From Coriobacteriaceae bacterium (GTDB lineage: Bacteria > Actinomycetota > Coriobacteriia > Anaerosomatales > D1FN1-002): a DNA stretch of 10,904 nucleotides. The stretch lies in contig PNNM01000036.1 of NCBI GenBank assembly GCA_013824215.1, positions 1-10,904 on the forward strand, read 5' to 3'. The notes beneath the pieces are model-generated. The model saw nothing but the letters and a program-made list of their open reading frames with translations, was not told the origin of the DNA and ran no database searches. Shown here piece after piece: positions 1 to 5,308 of this stretch. A program made the translations under genes and the position numbers. Every line of letters starts with the position of its first letter. Positions within the stretch are counted from its first letter, which is position 1.

Positions 1-302
1 TGGATGCTGTCCGCCGCTCGGCGCGCTATATGGACATGGCAGAGAACGCCACGACCGCCTACACGCCGGTGCTCAGGCTGTACTGCACGCATCGTGAGAC
101 GGTCGACCACGCCGCGCGTGCAGGCGTGCCGACCCGCCGAGAGTTCGTCACGGATTTCCGCAAAGGCGTGGACGAGATCGTCGACCTGTTCGACACCGCG
201 CTGATCGCCGAGCACAGCGAGACGGTCTCCACAGCCGATGTGCCCGAGACCTCGCCTCCCGAATGGTGCCGCTGCGGCGCCTTCCGAGAGGCCGGCACGT
301 GA
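1..302 (+). CDS. C-terminal part of an unrecognised protein (5' end outside window)
   Basis: The frame is open from the left edge (first full codon at base 3) to the TGA at 300-302, giving 99 visible residues. Codon third positions are strongly G/C, so I believe it is coding. The visible part is hydrophilic with no membrane segment. It has helical, charged stretches (for example DFRKGVDEIVDLFDTAL) and ends in a short tail with a C-x-C pair (WCRCG) shortly before the stop. I do not recognise the family. The stop overlaps the GTG start of the peptidase gene as GTGA, so the two are probably co-transcribed and translationally coupled. The in-frame ATG codons at 30 and 36 could be internal starts, but the coding frame continues upstream of both, so I treat the gene as truncated by the window edge. 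Confidence 0.7.
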   Translation, partial: DAVRRSARYMDMAENATTAYTPVLRLYCTHRETVDHAARAGVPTRREFVTDFRKGVDEIVDLFDTALIAEHSETVSTADVPETSPPEWCRCGAFREAGT

Positions 303-1213
303 GACGCCATCCATCCATGCGTGCCGCGGCGCTCGTGGCCGTCACCGCGCTCGCCCTCGTGTCGCCTTGCGCCGGCCCCTCGGCACTCGGCGCGACCTCG
401 GCCAAGCCCTTCGACGGCGCGCGCGCGATGACGCACGTCCGGCGCATCGCCGCGTACGGCCCGCGCGTGCAGGGGGGCACGGCCGAGCGCAAGGCGCTCG
501 GATACGCCGCGAACCAGCTGAAGAGCTGGGGCTATGCGGTGCGCTGGCAGACCGTGACGCTGCCCGGCGGCCGCACGTCGCGCAACATCTACGCCGAGCG
601 GCGAGGACGCAGCGCGGACGTCGTGCTCCTCGGCGCGCACATCGACAGCAAGTACCCGTCGCCGGGCGCCAACGACAACGCGACGGGCGCTTCGGTCCTA
701 CTCGAGCTGGCCCGAGATGTCGCGTCGATGACCCCCGAGCCTACGTTGCGCTTCGTGCTGTTCGGCGCCGAGGAGATGAGCGGCAGGACCGATGAGAACG
801 CGCACCACTACGGGTCGCGGCAGTACGTGGCGGCGCTGTCGCCCGCCGCCCGCCAGCGGATCGCCGCGATGGTATCGGTGGACATGGTCGGCTACGGCAC
901 GGTGTTCAACGTCCGCAGCATGCGGCGCGGGCCGCAGACCGCGGTCAGGTCGCTGCAGGCGTACGGGAGCTCGGTCGGGCGCCCGCTCGTCTTCAGGCTC
1001 GACAGCGGCGCTTCCGGCTGGAGCGACCACGAACCGTTCGAGCTGGCGGGCATCCCCGCGGCCTGGGTGCAGTGGCGTTCCGATCCCGCGATCCACACCG
1101 CGCGCGACACGGCCGCGCACATCCAGTCGGCGCGGGTCACCGCGACGGGGAGGCTGCTGCGCGGCTGGCTGCTGTCGTTGGACGCCGCCGATCTGGACGC
1201 GCTCAGGCCGTAG
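299..1213 (+). CDS. Exported M28-family zinc aminopeptidase
   Basis: A 304-residue secreted metallopeptidase of the M28 family (Vibrio/Streptomyces aminopeptidase type), expected to release N-terminal residues from peptides outside the membrane using two zinc ions. The GTG start at 299 is preferred because GAGAGG lies seven bases upstream; the next in-frame ATG, at 317, has no good ribosome site. An N-terminal signal peptide (residues about 7-35: a short basic start, a hydrophobic core, then GATSA as a likely signal peptidase I site) is visible. All M28 metal and catalytic residues are present: H114 in GAHIDS, bridging D126 in GANDNATG, catalytic E158 and ligand E159 in FGAEEMS, D195 in SVDMVGYG, and H266 in IHTARDT. 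The length matches a single catalytic domain with no PA insert or C-terminal accessory domain. A cysteine in the signal peptide is preceded by proline and does not form a convincing lipobox. Substrate preference cannot be read from the sequence. Confidence 0.93.
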   Translation: MRRHPSMRAAALVAVTALALVSPCAGPSALGATSAKPFDGARAMTHVRRIAAYGPRVQGGTAERKALGYAANQLKSWGYAVRWQTVTLPGGRTSRNIYAERRGRSADVVLLGAHIDSKYPSPGANDNATGASVLLELARDVASMTPEPTLRFVLFGAEEMSGRTDENAHHYGSRQYVAALSPAARQRIAAMVSVDMVGYGTVFNVRSMRRGPQTAVRSLQAYGSSVGRPLVFRLDSGASGWSDHEPFELAGIPAAWVQWRSDPAIHTARDTAAHIQSARVTATGRLLRGWLLSLDAADLDALRP

Positions 1214-1223
1214 TCCGCCCGGC

Positions 1224-1589
1224 TCACTCCTCGCTCGGCGCGGGCGGCTTGCGCAGGCGCTTCACGCGGGCGCGGCGCGTCTTGTCCTCGAGCTCGCCGG
1301 CGCGCACACCACGCGGCTTGCGGGTGGCCACGCGCGGGGGAGGAGGCGGGGCCGCGAGCGCTTCGAGCTTGGCGCGCAGGCGCCGCAGGCACTCGGACTT
1401 GTTCATGTGCTGGCTGCGCTCGCGACGGCACACGACGGTCACGCCGGTGGGACGGTGGCGCAGTCGCACGGCGCTGTCGGTGGTGTTGACCGACTGGCCG
1501 CCCGGTCCGGTGGCCCGGAACGTGGAGACGTCGCACTCGCCGAGCAGGGCCTCGTCGGTCTCGGGAACGCTGATCGGCGCCTCGTCCAC
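1224..1589 (-). CDS. Release-factor-like GGQ-domain protein (putative ribosome rescue/peptidyl-tRNA hydrolase)
   Basis: A 121-residue protein holding only the RF-1 catalytic domain of class I release factors. The GGQ motif is at residues 30-32 within RATGPGGQSVNTTDSAVR, which closely resembles RF1/RF2, and RERSQHMNKSECLRRLRAKL follows at about 56-75. A proline run (81-85) and a highly basic tail (KTRRARVKRLRK) come after. The codon-recognition domains of true release factors are absent. By analogy with ArfB/YaeJ and mitochondrial mtRF-R, it probably hydrolyses peptidyl-tRNA on stalled ribosomes or split large subunits, with the basic tail binding rRNA. The start is the GTG at 1589-1587, four bases after the ferredoxin stop and with a weak GAGGG upstream, so translation is likely coupled to the ferredoxin gene. 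Its 3' end faces the peptidase gene across only ten bases. The family call is firm; the exact substrate is inferred. Confidence 0.85.
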   Translation of the reverse strand: MDEAPISVPETDEALLGECDVSTFRATGPGGQSVNTTDSAVRLRHRPTGVTVVCRRERSQHMNKSECLRRLRAKLEALAAPPPPPRVATRKPRGVRAGELEDKTRRARVKRLRKPPAPSEE

Positions 1590-1593
1590 CCGC

Positions 1594-1788
1594 TCAGTCG
1601 CCCTCGATGGTGATCGCGTCGACCGGGCAGACCTCGGCGGCCTCGCGTACGTCGGCGTACTGCTCGTGACCGGGTTCGAGGACCAGGACGCGGGCGCACC
1701 CGTCGTCCTCGACGCGGAAGACCTCGGGGGCCGTGTCCTCGCACAGTCCGCAGGCGATGCACAGGTCGCAGTCCACAACGGGTCTCAT
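1594..1788 (-). CDS. Single-cluster [4Fe-4S] ferredoxin
   Basis: A 64-residue soluble electron carrier of the monocluster ferredoxin type. The cluster ligands are C10, C13 and C16 (CIACGLC) plus C54 in AEVCPVDAI. The Pro of the usual CPEVF is kept as APEVF, but its neighbouring Cys is Ala (A20), so a second cluster is not expected. Two extra cysteines, C7 and C31, are not part of the standard ligand set. The protein is strongly acidic, as is usual for ferredoxins. The ATG start at 1788 has a clear GGAGG six bases upstream. It leads a two-gene unit with the GGQ protein. Nothing nearby identifies its redox partner. The divergent spacer upstream holds a strong inverted repeat that may regulate it. 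Confidence 0.92.
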   Translation of the reverse strand: MRPVVDCDLCIACGLCEDTAPEVFRVEDDGCARVLVLEPGHEQYADVREAAEVCPVDAITIEGD

Positions 1789-1808
1789 CGCGCGCCTCCG
1801 TCCCCGGG

Positions 1809-1837
1809 GTGGGCGGGCGTGCCGGCAGCCCGCCCAC
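1809..1837. promoter_or_regulatory. Perfect 10-bp inverted repeat in the divergent spacer
   Basis: GTGGGCGGGC (1809-1818) and GCCCGCCCAC (1828-1837) form perfect arms around a nine-base centre that itself contains the palindrome TGCCGGCA (1820-1827). It sits between the ferredoxin ribosome site (1795-1799, minus strand) and the middle of the 141-base spacer. It could be an operator for one or both divergent genes, or a hairpin in the 5' leader of the ferredoxin mRNA. No T-run follows on either strand, so a classical terminator is unlikely. Confidence 0.55.
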
Positions 1838-1840
1838 ACG

Positions 1841-1846
1841 GATATA
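1841..1846 (-). promoter_or_regulatory. Possible -10 element for the ferredoxin unit
   Basis: Read on the minus strand these bases are TATATC, the most AT-rich hexamer upstream of the ferredoxin. A -35 candidate 17 bases further upstream (GTGAAG, 1864-1869) matches the consensus poorly. If this is the -10, transcription would begin inside the 1809-1837 inverted repeat, so a protein bound there would block initiation. This is a weak call. Confidence 0.25.
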
Positions 1847-1864
1847 CCCTGCGACGGAAGCTGC

Positions 1865-1893
1865 TTCACCTCCCGCGCGCCTACGCCGATAAT
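1865..1893 (+). promoter_or_regulatory. Sigma-70-type promoter for the methyltransferase gene
   Basis: TTCACC (1865-1870) and GATAAT (1888-1893) are separated by exactly 17 bases, the optimal spacing. In a region this GC-rich, GATAAT stands out. The predicted start near 1900 would give a leader of about 30 bases before the ATG at 1930. A small palindrome, GAAGC-T-GCTTC (1857-1867), overlaps the -35 region. Confidence 0.5.
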
Positions 1894-1929
1894 GCGCAGG
1901 ACCGCACCCGCGATAAGCCGAGGAGCCGC

Positions 1930-2970
1930 ATGAGACCCGCGATCCGCGCCGAGAACCCGCTCGAGTGGCTGCTGCTGCGCCTCGGCCTCCTGCCGACCCC
2001 GCTGCTCGACGGCTACTGGGGCATGGCCACCAGCCGCGCCCTGCTCACCGCCATCGAGCTGGGGCTGTTCGATGTCCTGCGCGAGCGCCCCATGACCGCG
2101 GTGGAGCTCGCGGAGCGCCTCGGCACCGACCTTTCGGGAACGGAGGTCCTGCTCGGCGCGCTGAACGGCATGCGCTACGTGCGCCGGCGCGCGGGCCGCT
2201 ACTCGAACGGCCGTGAGGTGACGCGGTGGCTCTCCGAGTCCGGCACGCTGGACCTGCGCGAGTCCGTGCTCTTCTTCGGCGACCTGTGGGATGTCGTCTC
2301 GGACCTCACCGGGCTCGTGCGCTCGGGCAACGCCGGCAACCTGCACTACGACGGCCGCGGACCGGACTTCTGGCGCCGCTACCTGCGCGGCCTCGGCGTG
2401 TTCGTGCCGCTGGCGGCACCTGAGATCGTGCGCAAGGCGCGCCTCCCGCGCGGCGCGCGGCGTCTGCTCGACGTCGGCGGGGGGCACGGCCTGTATGCCG
2501 CCGGCTTCGTGAGGCGCACACCCGGGCTCTCGGCCGAGGTCTTCGACCTTCCCGAGGCGTGCGCGGTCGGTCGCGAGATGGTCGCCGAGAGCGGCGTCGC
2601 CGAGGGGGTCACGTTCCGCGAGGGCGATGCGCGGAGCGAGCCGTGGGGCGAGGGCTTCGACGCGGTGCTGCTCTTCAACCTCGTGCACAACCTGACACCC
2701 GAGGAGTCGGCCGACGCATTCCGCCGCGCGCACGCGGCCCTGCGCCCGGGCGGGGTCGTCGTCGTGCTGGAAGGCGAGCACCAGGGTGCCGAGGGCGACA
2801 TCTCGATCACCGCGGGCCTGAACGAGATGCTCTTCTTCCTCACGAGCGGGACGCGCGTCTATCCTGAGGCGACGATGCGCGACTGGATGTCGGACGCGGG
2901 GTTCTCGGGGATCCGCACTCGGCACCTGATCTCGATGCCGATGATGGTCCTGATCACCGCGACGCGCTGA
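1930..2970 (+). CDS. SAM-dependent methyltransferase, COMT/acetylserotonin O-methyltransferase type
   Basis: A 346-residue protein of the methyltransferase family 2 fold. Residues about 30-105 form the N-terminal winged-helix dimerisation region (TAIELGLFDVL, then TAVELAERLGTD and a YSNGREVTRWL wing), as in plant COMT and bacterial hydroxyneurosporene or polyketide O-methyltransferases. The C-terminal Rossmann domain shows the SAM loop LDVGGGHG (180-187), an acidic strand end EVFDLPEA (203-210), the GDAR motif (232-235) and FNLVHNLTPEE (249-259). H253 in the last motif aligns with the usual catalytic histidine, although the following Asp-Trp is missing. The start is ATG 1930 with AGGAG four bases upstream and a promoter ahead. 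The open frame extends further upstream, but that stretch crosses the divergent spacer and has no coding character. The substrate is unknown, and no biosynthetic cluster surrounds it. The next gene starts 19 bases downstream, so an operon is likely. Confidence 0.88.
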   Translation: MRPAIRAENPLEWLLLRLGLLPTPLLDGYWGMATSRALLTAIELGLFDVLRERPMTAVELAERLGTDLSGTEVLLGALNGMRYVRRRAGRYSNGREVTRWLSESGTLDLRESVLFFGDLWDVVSDLTGLVRSGNAGNLHYDGRGPDFWRRYLRGLGVFVPLAAPEIVRKARLPRGARRLLDVGGGHGLYAAGFVRRTPGLSAEVFDLPEACAVGREMVAESGVAEGVTFREGDARSEPWGEGFDAVLLFNLVHNLTPEESADAFRRAHAALRPGGVVVVLEGEHQGAEGDISITAGLNEMLFFLTSGTRVYPEATMRDWMSDAGFSGIRTRHLISMPMMVLITATR

Positions 2971-2989
2971 GGACGAGGAGACCGCGACC

Positions 2990-3430
2990 GTGCCCGAGTG
3001 CAGCTTCCACCCCGGCGTCGAGACGAACGTGGCCTGCGCCGAGTGCGGCCGCGCGATCTGCCCCAAGGACATGGTCCCGACCCCGGTGGGCTACAAGTGC
3101 CCCGGTTGCGCCAAGCCGGCCAAGGGCCAGCTCAGCTACGTGAAGCCGAGGCAGCTCGCCATCGGCGCGGCAGCGGCGCTGGCCGCGGCGATCGTCGGCG
3201 GGCTCGTGCTCGGCTCCATCGGCCTGACGTTCTACCTCGTCACCCTGCTCTACGGCGTGCTCGTGGCCGAGGCGGCGCGGCGCGGTTCCGGCGGCCACAG
3301 GGGCCCTGCCATCGCGGCCGTCGCGGGGGCCGCCGCGGCCCTCGGCGGTTTCGTCGGGGGATTCGGCCTGCTCGGCGTGGTGCTGGGCGTCATGGGTGCG
3401 GTCGCCTACTCCTACCAGAACTGGTCCTAG
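2990..3430 (+). CDS. Small membrane protein with N-terminal B-box-like zinc finger
   Basis: A 146-residue protein. Residues 1-42 carry a compact zinc-binding motif with C4, H7, C16, C19, C24, C37 and C40 (around CAECGRAICPKDM and YKCPGC). This is the arrangement that caps the N terminus of many actinobacterial rhomboid proteases. Here no rhomboid follows: residues about 55-93 and 106-140 are very hydrophobic and Gly/Ala-rich, consistent with three or four short membrane segments, and there is no Ser/His catalytic pair. It may be a stand-alone relative or a reduced form of such proteins. The GTG start at 2990 is supported by GAGGAG nine bases upstream. It follows the methyltransferase by 19 bases and probably shares its transcript. 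The zinc site may mediate a protein contact on the cytoplasmic side. Function is unknown. Confidence 0.8.
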   Translation: MPECSFHPGVETNVACAECGRAICPKDMVPTPVGYKCPGCAKPAKGQLSYVKPRQLAIGAAAALAAAIVGGLVLGSIGLTFYLVTLLYGVLVAEAARRGSGGHRGPAIAAVAGAAAALGGFVGGFGLLGVVLGVMGAVAYSYQNWS

Positions 3431-3483
3431 CCTCCAGCGGGAATGAACGTGGTGGAAGGGGCGTCGCTTCGAGGGCACCCCGT

Positions 3484-3506
3484 GCGGGGCGCCTGTCGCG
3501 CCCCGC
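3484..3506 (+). terminator. Strong GC hairpin between two genes, possible terminator
   Basis: GCGGGGCGC (3484-3492) and GCGCCCCGC (3498-3506) form a perfect nine-base-pair stem with a five-base loop, extendable by one G-U pair. Only a short TTT (3517-3519) follows, just before the AGGAGG ribosome site of the next gene. It may end the methyltransferase transcript, or fold in the leader of the solenoid gene. The rest of 3431-3530 shows no gene. Confidence 0.4.
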
Positions 3507-3530
3507 GGCACGACCCTTTAGGAGGCCGTC

Positions 3531-4205
3531 ATGGAAGACACCATCATCCCGATCACCCCGGACACGCCGATCACGGCGGAGGACGAGGAAGAGCTGCTCG
3601 ACACGTCCGATGAGTTCGCGGTCAAGACGCTCGAGGTGCAGGGCAGCGCGGTGGGTTCGCTGAAGACGGAAGACGCCGGCGTCGTCTCCTCGGCTCTGGG
3701 TCTCGTCTCGGCCGGAGGCGACGTCTCGATGGACTCGTCGTTCGCCGGCGCGGTGCTCGCCGGCGGCAACGTCGACATGACGCAGTCCGGCAGCTTCGAC
3801 GTCATCACCAAGGGCGACGTGAGCATGCACCAGGCCGGCACCGTGGTCCTGCTCTCCGGTCGGGACGTGACGATCGACACCGGCGGCGCCGGCATGACGA
3901 TGGCCCGCACGACCACCGTTCGCAACGGCTGGGTCGGCTTCCTGCTCTCGGGCAGGACCGAGCTGTCCGAGGGCTCGCGCGTCATCCTCGACGCGAAGGC
4001 CGCGGCCGTCTTCGGCCTCGTGTTCGGCGGGATCGTCGTGGCGGCGGCAGCGGGCCTGGCCGGCTGGGGCTGGTGGCGGTATCGCCAGTGGCGCGCGAGC
4101 TGGCCGCAGATGCCGAGGATGCCGCACCTGCCGCAGATGCCGCACATGCCCCAGATGCCGCACATGGAGCTGCCGCGCATGCCGTGGCACCGCGACGCGG
4201 CGTGA
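3531..4205 (+). CDS. Membrane-anchored 16-residue-repeat (predicted beta-solenoid) protein with Met/Pro/His tail
   Basis: A 224-residue protein I do not recognise as a named family. Residues 1-30 are acidic and proline/threonine-rich. From about 31 to 142 the chain runs in 16-residue steps. GDVSM at 63-67, GNVDM at 79-83, GDVSM at 95-99 and DVTI at 112-115 fall exactly in phase, and weaker copies lie on both sides. Alternating hydrophobic and small residues suggest a narrow beta-solenoid, comparable to bactofilins though not clearly one. A single membrane segment follows (about 157-179), then an aromatic/basic stop (WGWWRYRQWR), then a tail of (Q/R/H)-(M/L)-P triplets (193-218). There is no signal peptide. 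The basic flank favours a cytoplasmic tail, but orientation is uncertain. ATG 3531 has AGGAGG five bases upstream. It may be a surface or cytoskeletal scaffold. Confidence 0.85.
   Translation: MEDTIIPITPDTPITAEDEEELLDTSDEFAVKTLEVQGSAVGSLKTEDAGVVSSALGLVSAGGDVSMDSSFAGAVLAGGNVDMTQSGSFDVITKGDVSMHQAGTVVLLSGRDVTIDTGGAGMTMARTTTVRNGWVGFLLSGRTELSEGSRVILDAKAAAVFGLVFGGIVVAAAAGLAGWGWWRYRQWRASWPQMPRMPHLPQMPHMPQMPHMELPRMPWHRDAA
3717..3908 (+). repeat. Four in-phase 16-residue protein repeats (48 bases each)
   Basis: These bases encode residues 63-126 of the solenoid protein, four units whose conserved Asp/Asn-Val pair recurs at 64, 80, 96 and 112. The DNA copies have diverged and only the protein pattern is regular, so the duplication is old and held by structure. 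Weaker units can be placed before (31-62) and after (127-142). Confidence 0.75.
4107..4184 (+). repeat. Nine-base tandem repeats encoding (Q/R/H)-(M/L)-P triplets
   Basis: Six consecutive nine-base units of the form NNN-ATG/CTG-CCN run from 4107 to 4160. A broken unit, then ELP and RMP, bring the array to 4184. The product has seven methionines and several histidines spaced regularly along a proline-rich, extended tail. This resembles methionine-rich metal-binding segments or a polyproline-type interaction arm. Neither role is demonstrated. Confidence 0.8.
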
Positions 4206-4229
4206 CGCCGCGACCGGCCGACCGCTGAC

Positions 4230-5228
4230 GTGGGGACGGTCCGCATCGGCACGTGCTCCTGGACCGAGAAGTCGATGGTCGAGCGGTGGTATCCGCCCGG
4301 CACGTCGTCGCCCGAAGCGAAGCTGCGCTACTACGCCGAGCGATTCGACACCGTGGAGGTGGACTCCACCTACTACGGCATGCCCCGCCGCACCTTTGCC
4401 GAGAAGTGGGCCGAGCGCACGCCCGAGGGCTTCGTCTTCCACGTGAAAGCGTTCGGGCTCATGACCCAGCACTCGGTCGACGAGCGCGCGCTCGCACCCG
4501 AGCTGCGCAGCCACGACTACACGCTCGACGAGCGCGGACGCGTCTCGCATCCCTCGGCCGAGATGGTGGACCGCACGTTCGAGCTGTTCCTCGAGGAGCT
4601 GGAACCGCTGTCGGCAACGGGCAAACTCGGCGGCGTCCTCATGCAGTTCCCGCCGTACTTCGCGGCTACGGAGCACCGGCGCGCCATGGAGAACCTCGGC
4701 TACATCGAGTACGCGCACGAGAAGCTGAAACCCGCTCGCATGCTCTGCGAGTTCCGGCATCCCTCGTGGGTCTCCGAGCGCAACGCGACCGAGACGCTGG
4801 GCTTCCTCGCGGACCGGGGGATCTCGTTCGTGTCTGTGGACGCGCCGCAGCTGGAGGGCGGCACGACGATGCCGCCGATGACCGCGGTCACCGCAGACCT
4901 CGCCTACGTTCGCTTCCACGGCCGCAACCGAGGGACGTGGCACGCGCGCACCGCCAGTGCGGCCGACCGCTTCGACTACCTCTACGAACCCGGCGAGCTG
5001 TGCGAGTGGGAGGCGCCCATCCGCGAGCTGGCCGCCGAGGCGGACGTCACCTACGCGATGTTCAACAACTGCAGGTACGACTACGCGCCCCGCAACGCCG
5101 CCGATCTGGCGCTCATCCTCGCGGACATCGTCGAGCCGCGCCCCGGCGACGCCCTGCCGGGCGACCCGGCTCACGCCGTGGACCGCGGCTCGCACCCCGG
5201 CGCGGGGCAGATGGACCTAGGGGTCTAG
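4230..5228 (+). CDS. DUF72 (YecE-like) family protein
   Basis: A 332-residue protein of the DUF72 family, which folds as a TIM barrel and has no settled biochemical role. Typical motifs appear in order: IGTCSWTEK (6-14), YYAERFDTVEVDSTYYGMP (34-52), FVFHVKAFGLMTQH (68-81), LMQFPPYF (137-144), CEFRHPSWV (173-181), YVRFHGRN (226-233) and MFNNCRYDYAPRNAADL (277-293). The last 30 residues are proline/glycine-rich and look disordered, an extension beyond the usual domain. The GTG start at 4230 is needed to keep the IGTCSW strand. It has no clear ribosome site, which suggests translational coupling to the solenoid gene, whose stop is 24 bases upstream. No functional link to that gene is evident beyond the close spacing. 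Confidence 0.9.
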   Translation: MGTVRIGTCSWTEKSMVERWYPPGTSSPEAKLRYYAERFDTVEVDSTYYGMPRRTFAEKWAERTPEGFVFHVKAFGLMTQHSVDERALAPELRSHDYTLDERGRVSHPSAEMVDRTFELFLEELEPLSATGKLGGVLMQFPPYFAATEHRRAMENLGYIEYAHEKLKPARMLCEFRHPSWVSERNATETLGFLADRGISFVSVDAPQLEGGTTMPPMTAVTADLAYVRFHGRNRGTWHARTASAADRFDYLYEPGELCEWEAPIRELAAEADVTYAMFNNCRYDYAPRNAADLALILADIVEPRPGDALPGDPAHAVDRGSHPGAGQMDLGV

Positions 5229-5233
5229 CCGTA

Positions 5234-5249
5234 CCGCCCGCATGGGCGG
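5234..5249 (+). terminator. Hairpin after the DUF72 gene, possible terminator
   Basis: CCGCCC (5234-5239) and GGGCGG (5244-5249) pair perfectly around a GCAT loop six bases after the stop codon. No T-run follows, as is common in very GC-rich actinobacterial genomes, so termination is plausible only. It precedes the likely promoter of the next gene. Confidence 0.35.
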
Positions 5250-5261
5250 CCGGCCCGTGCG

Positions 5262-5270
5262 TGCTACGCT
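5262..5270 (+). promoter_or_regulatory. Possible extended -10 promoter for the REC-PAS-GGDEF gene
   Basis: TGC followed by TACGCT (5265-5270) fits an extended -10 (TGnTAnnnT) common in GC-rich actinobacteria. It would start transcription near 5277, about 30 bases before the ATG at 5309. No convincing -35 is visible, as is usual for extended -10 promoters. Confidence 0.35.
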
Positions 5271-5308
5271 GAGCCCATCGCCTCGACGTGGGGAGCAGGG
5301 GCCTGACG

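Noticed and set aside
299..404. Lipoprotein signal in the M28 peptidase
   Set aside because: The cysteine is preceded by proline (VSPC), which does not fit a lipobox. A normal signal peptidase I site follows.
1072..1929. Long upstream extension of the methyltransferase frame
   Set aside because: It runs antisense to the GGQ and ferredoxin genes and through the peptidase end. The protein there is low-complexity, and a promoter and ribosome site lie just before 1930.
1594..3072. A 492-residue open frame on the minus strand, of which only the last 64 residues are the ferredoxin
   Set aside because: The upstream part is antisense to the methyltransferase, has no domain, and crosses the divergent spacer. 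The ferredoxin has its own ATG and ribosome site at 1788.
4107..4184. CRISPR-like or non-coding repeat array
   Set aside because: The period is nine bases, in frame, and encodes a regular tripeptide tail; there are no spacers.
3390..5195. A 601-residue open frame on the minus strand
   Set aside because: It is the antisense shadow of the solenoid and DUF72 genes, a common artefact at this GC content, with low-complexity Arg/His/Ala sequence and no motif.
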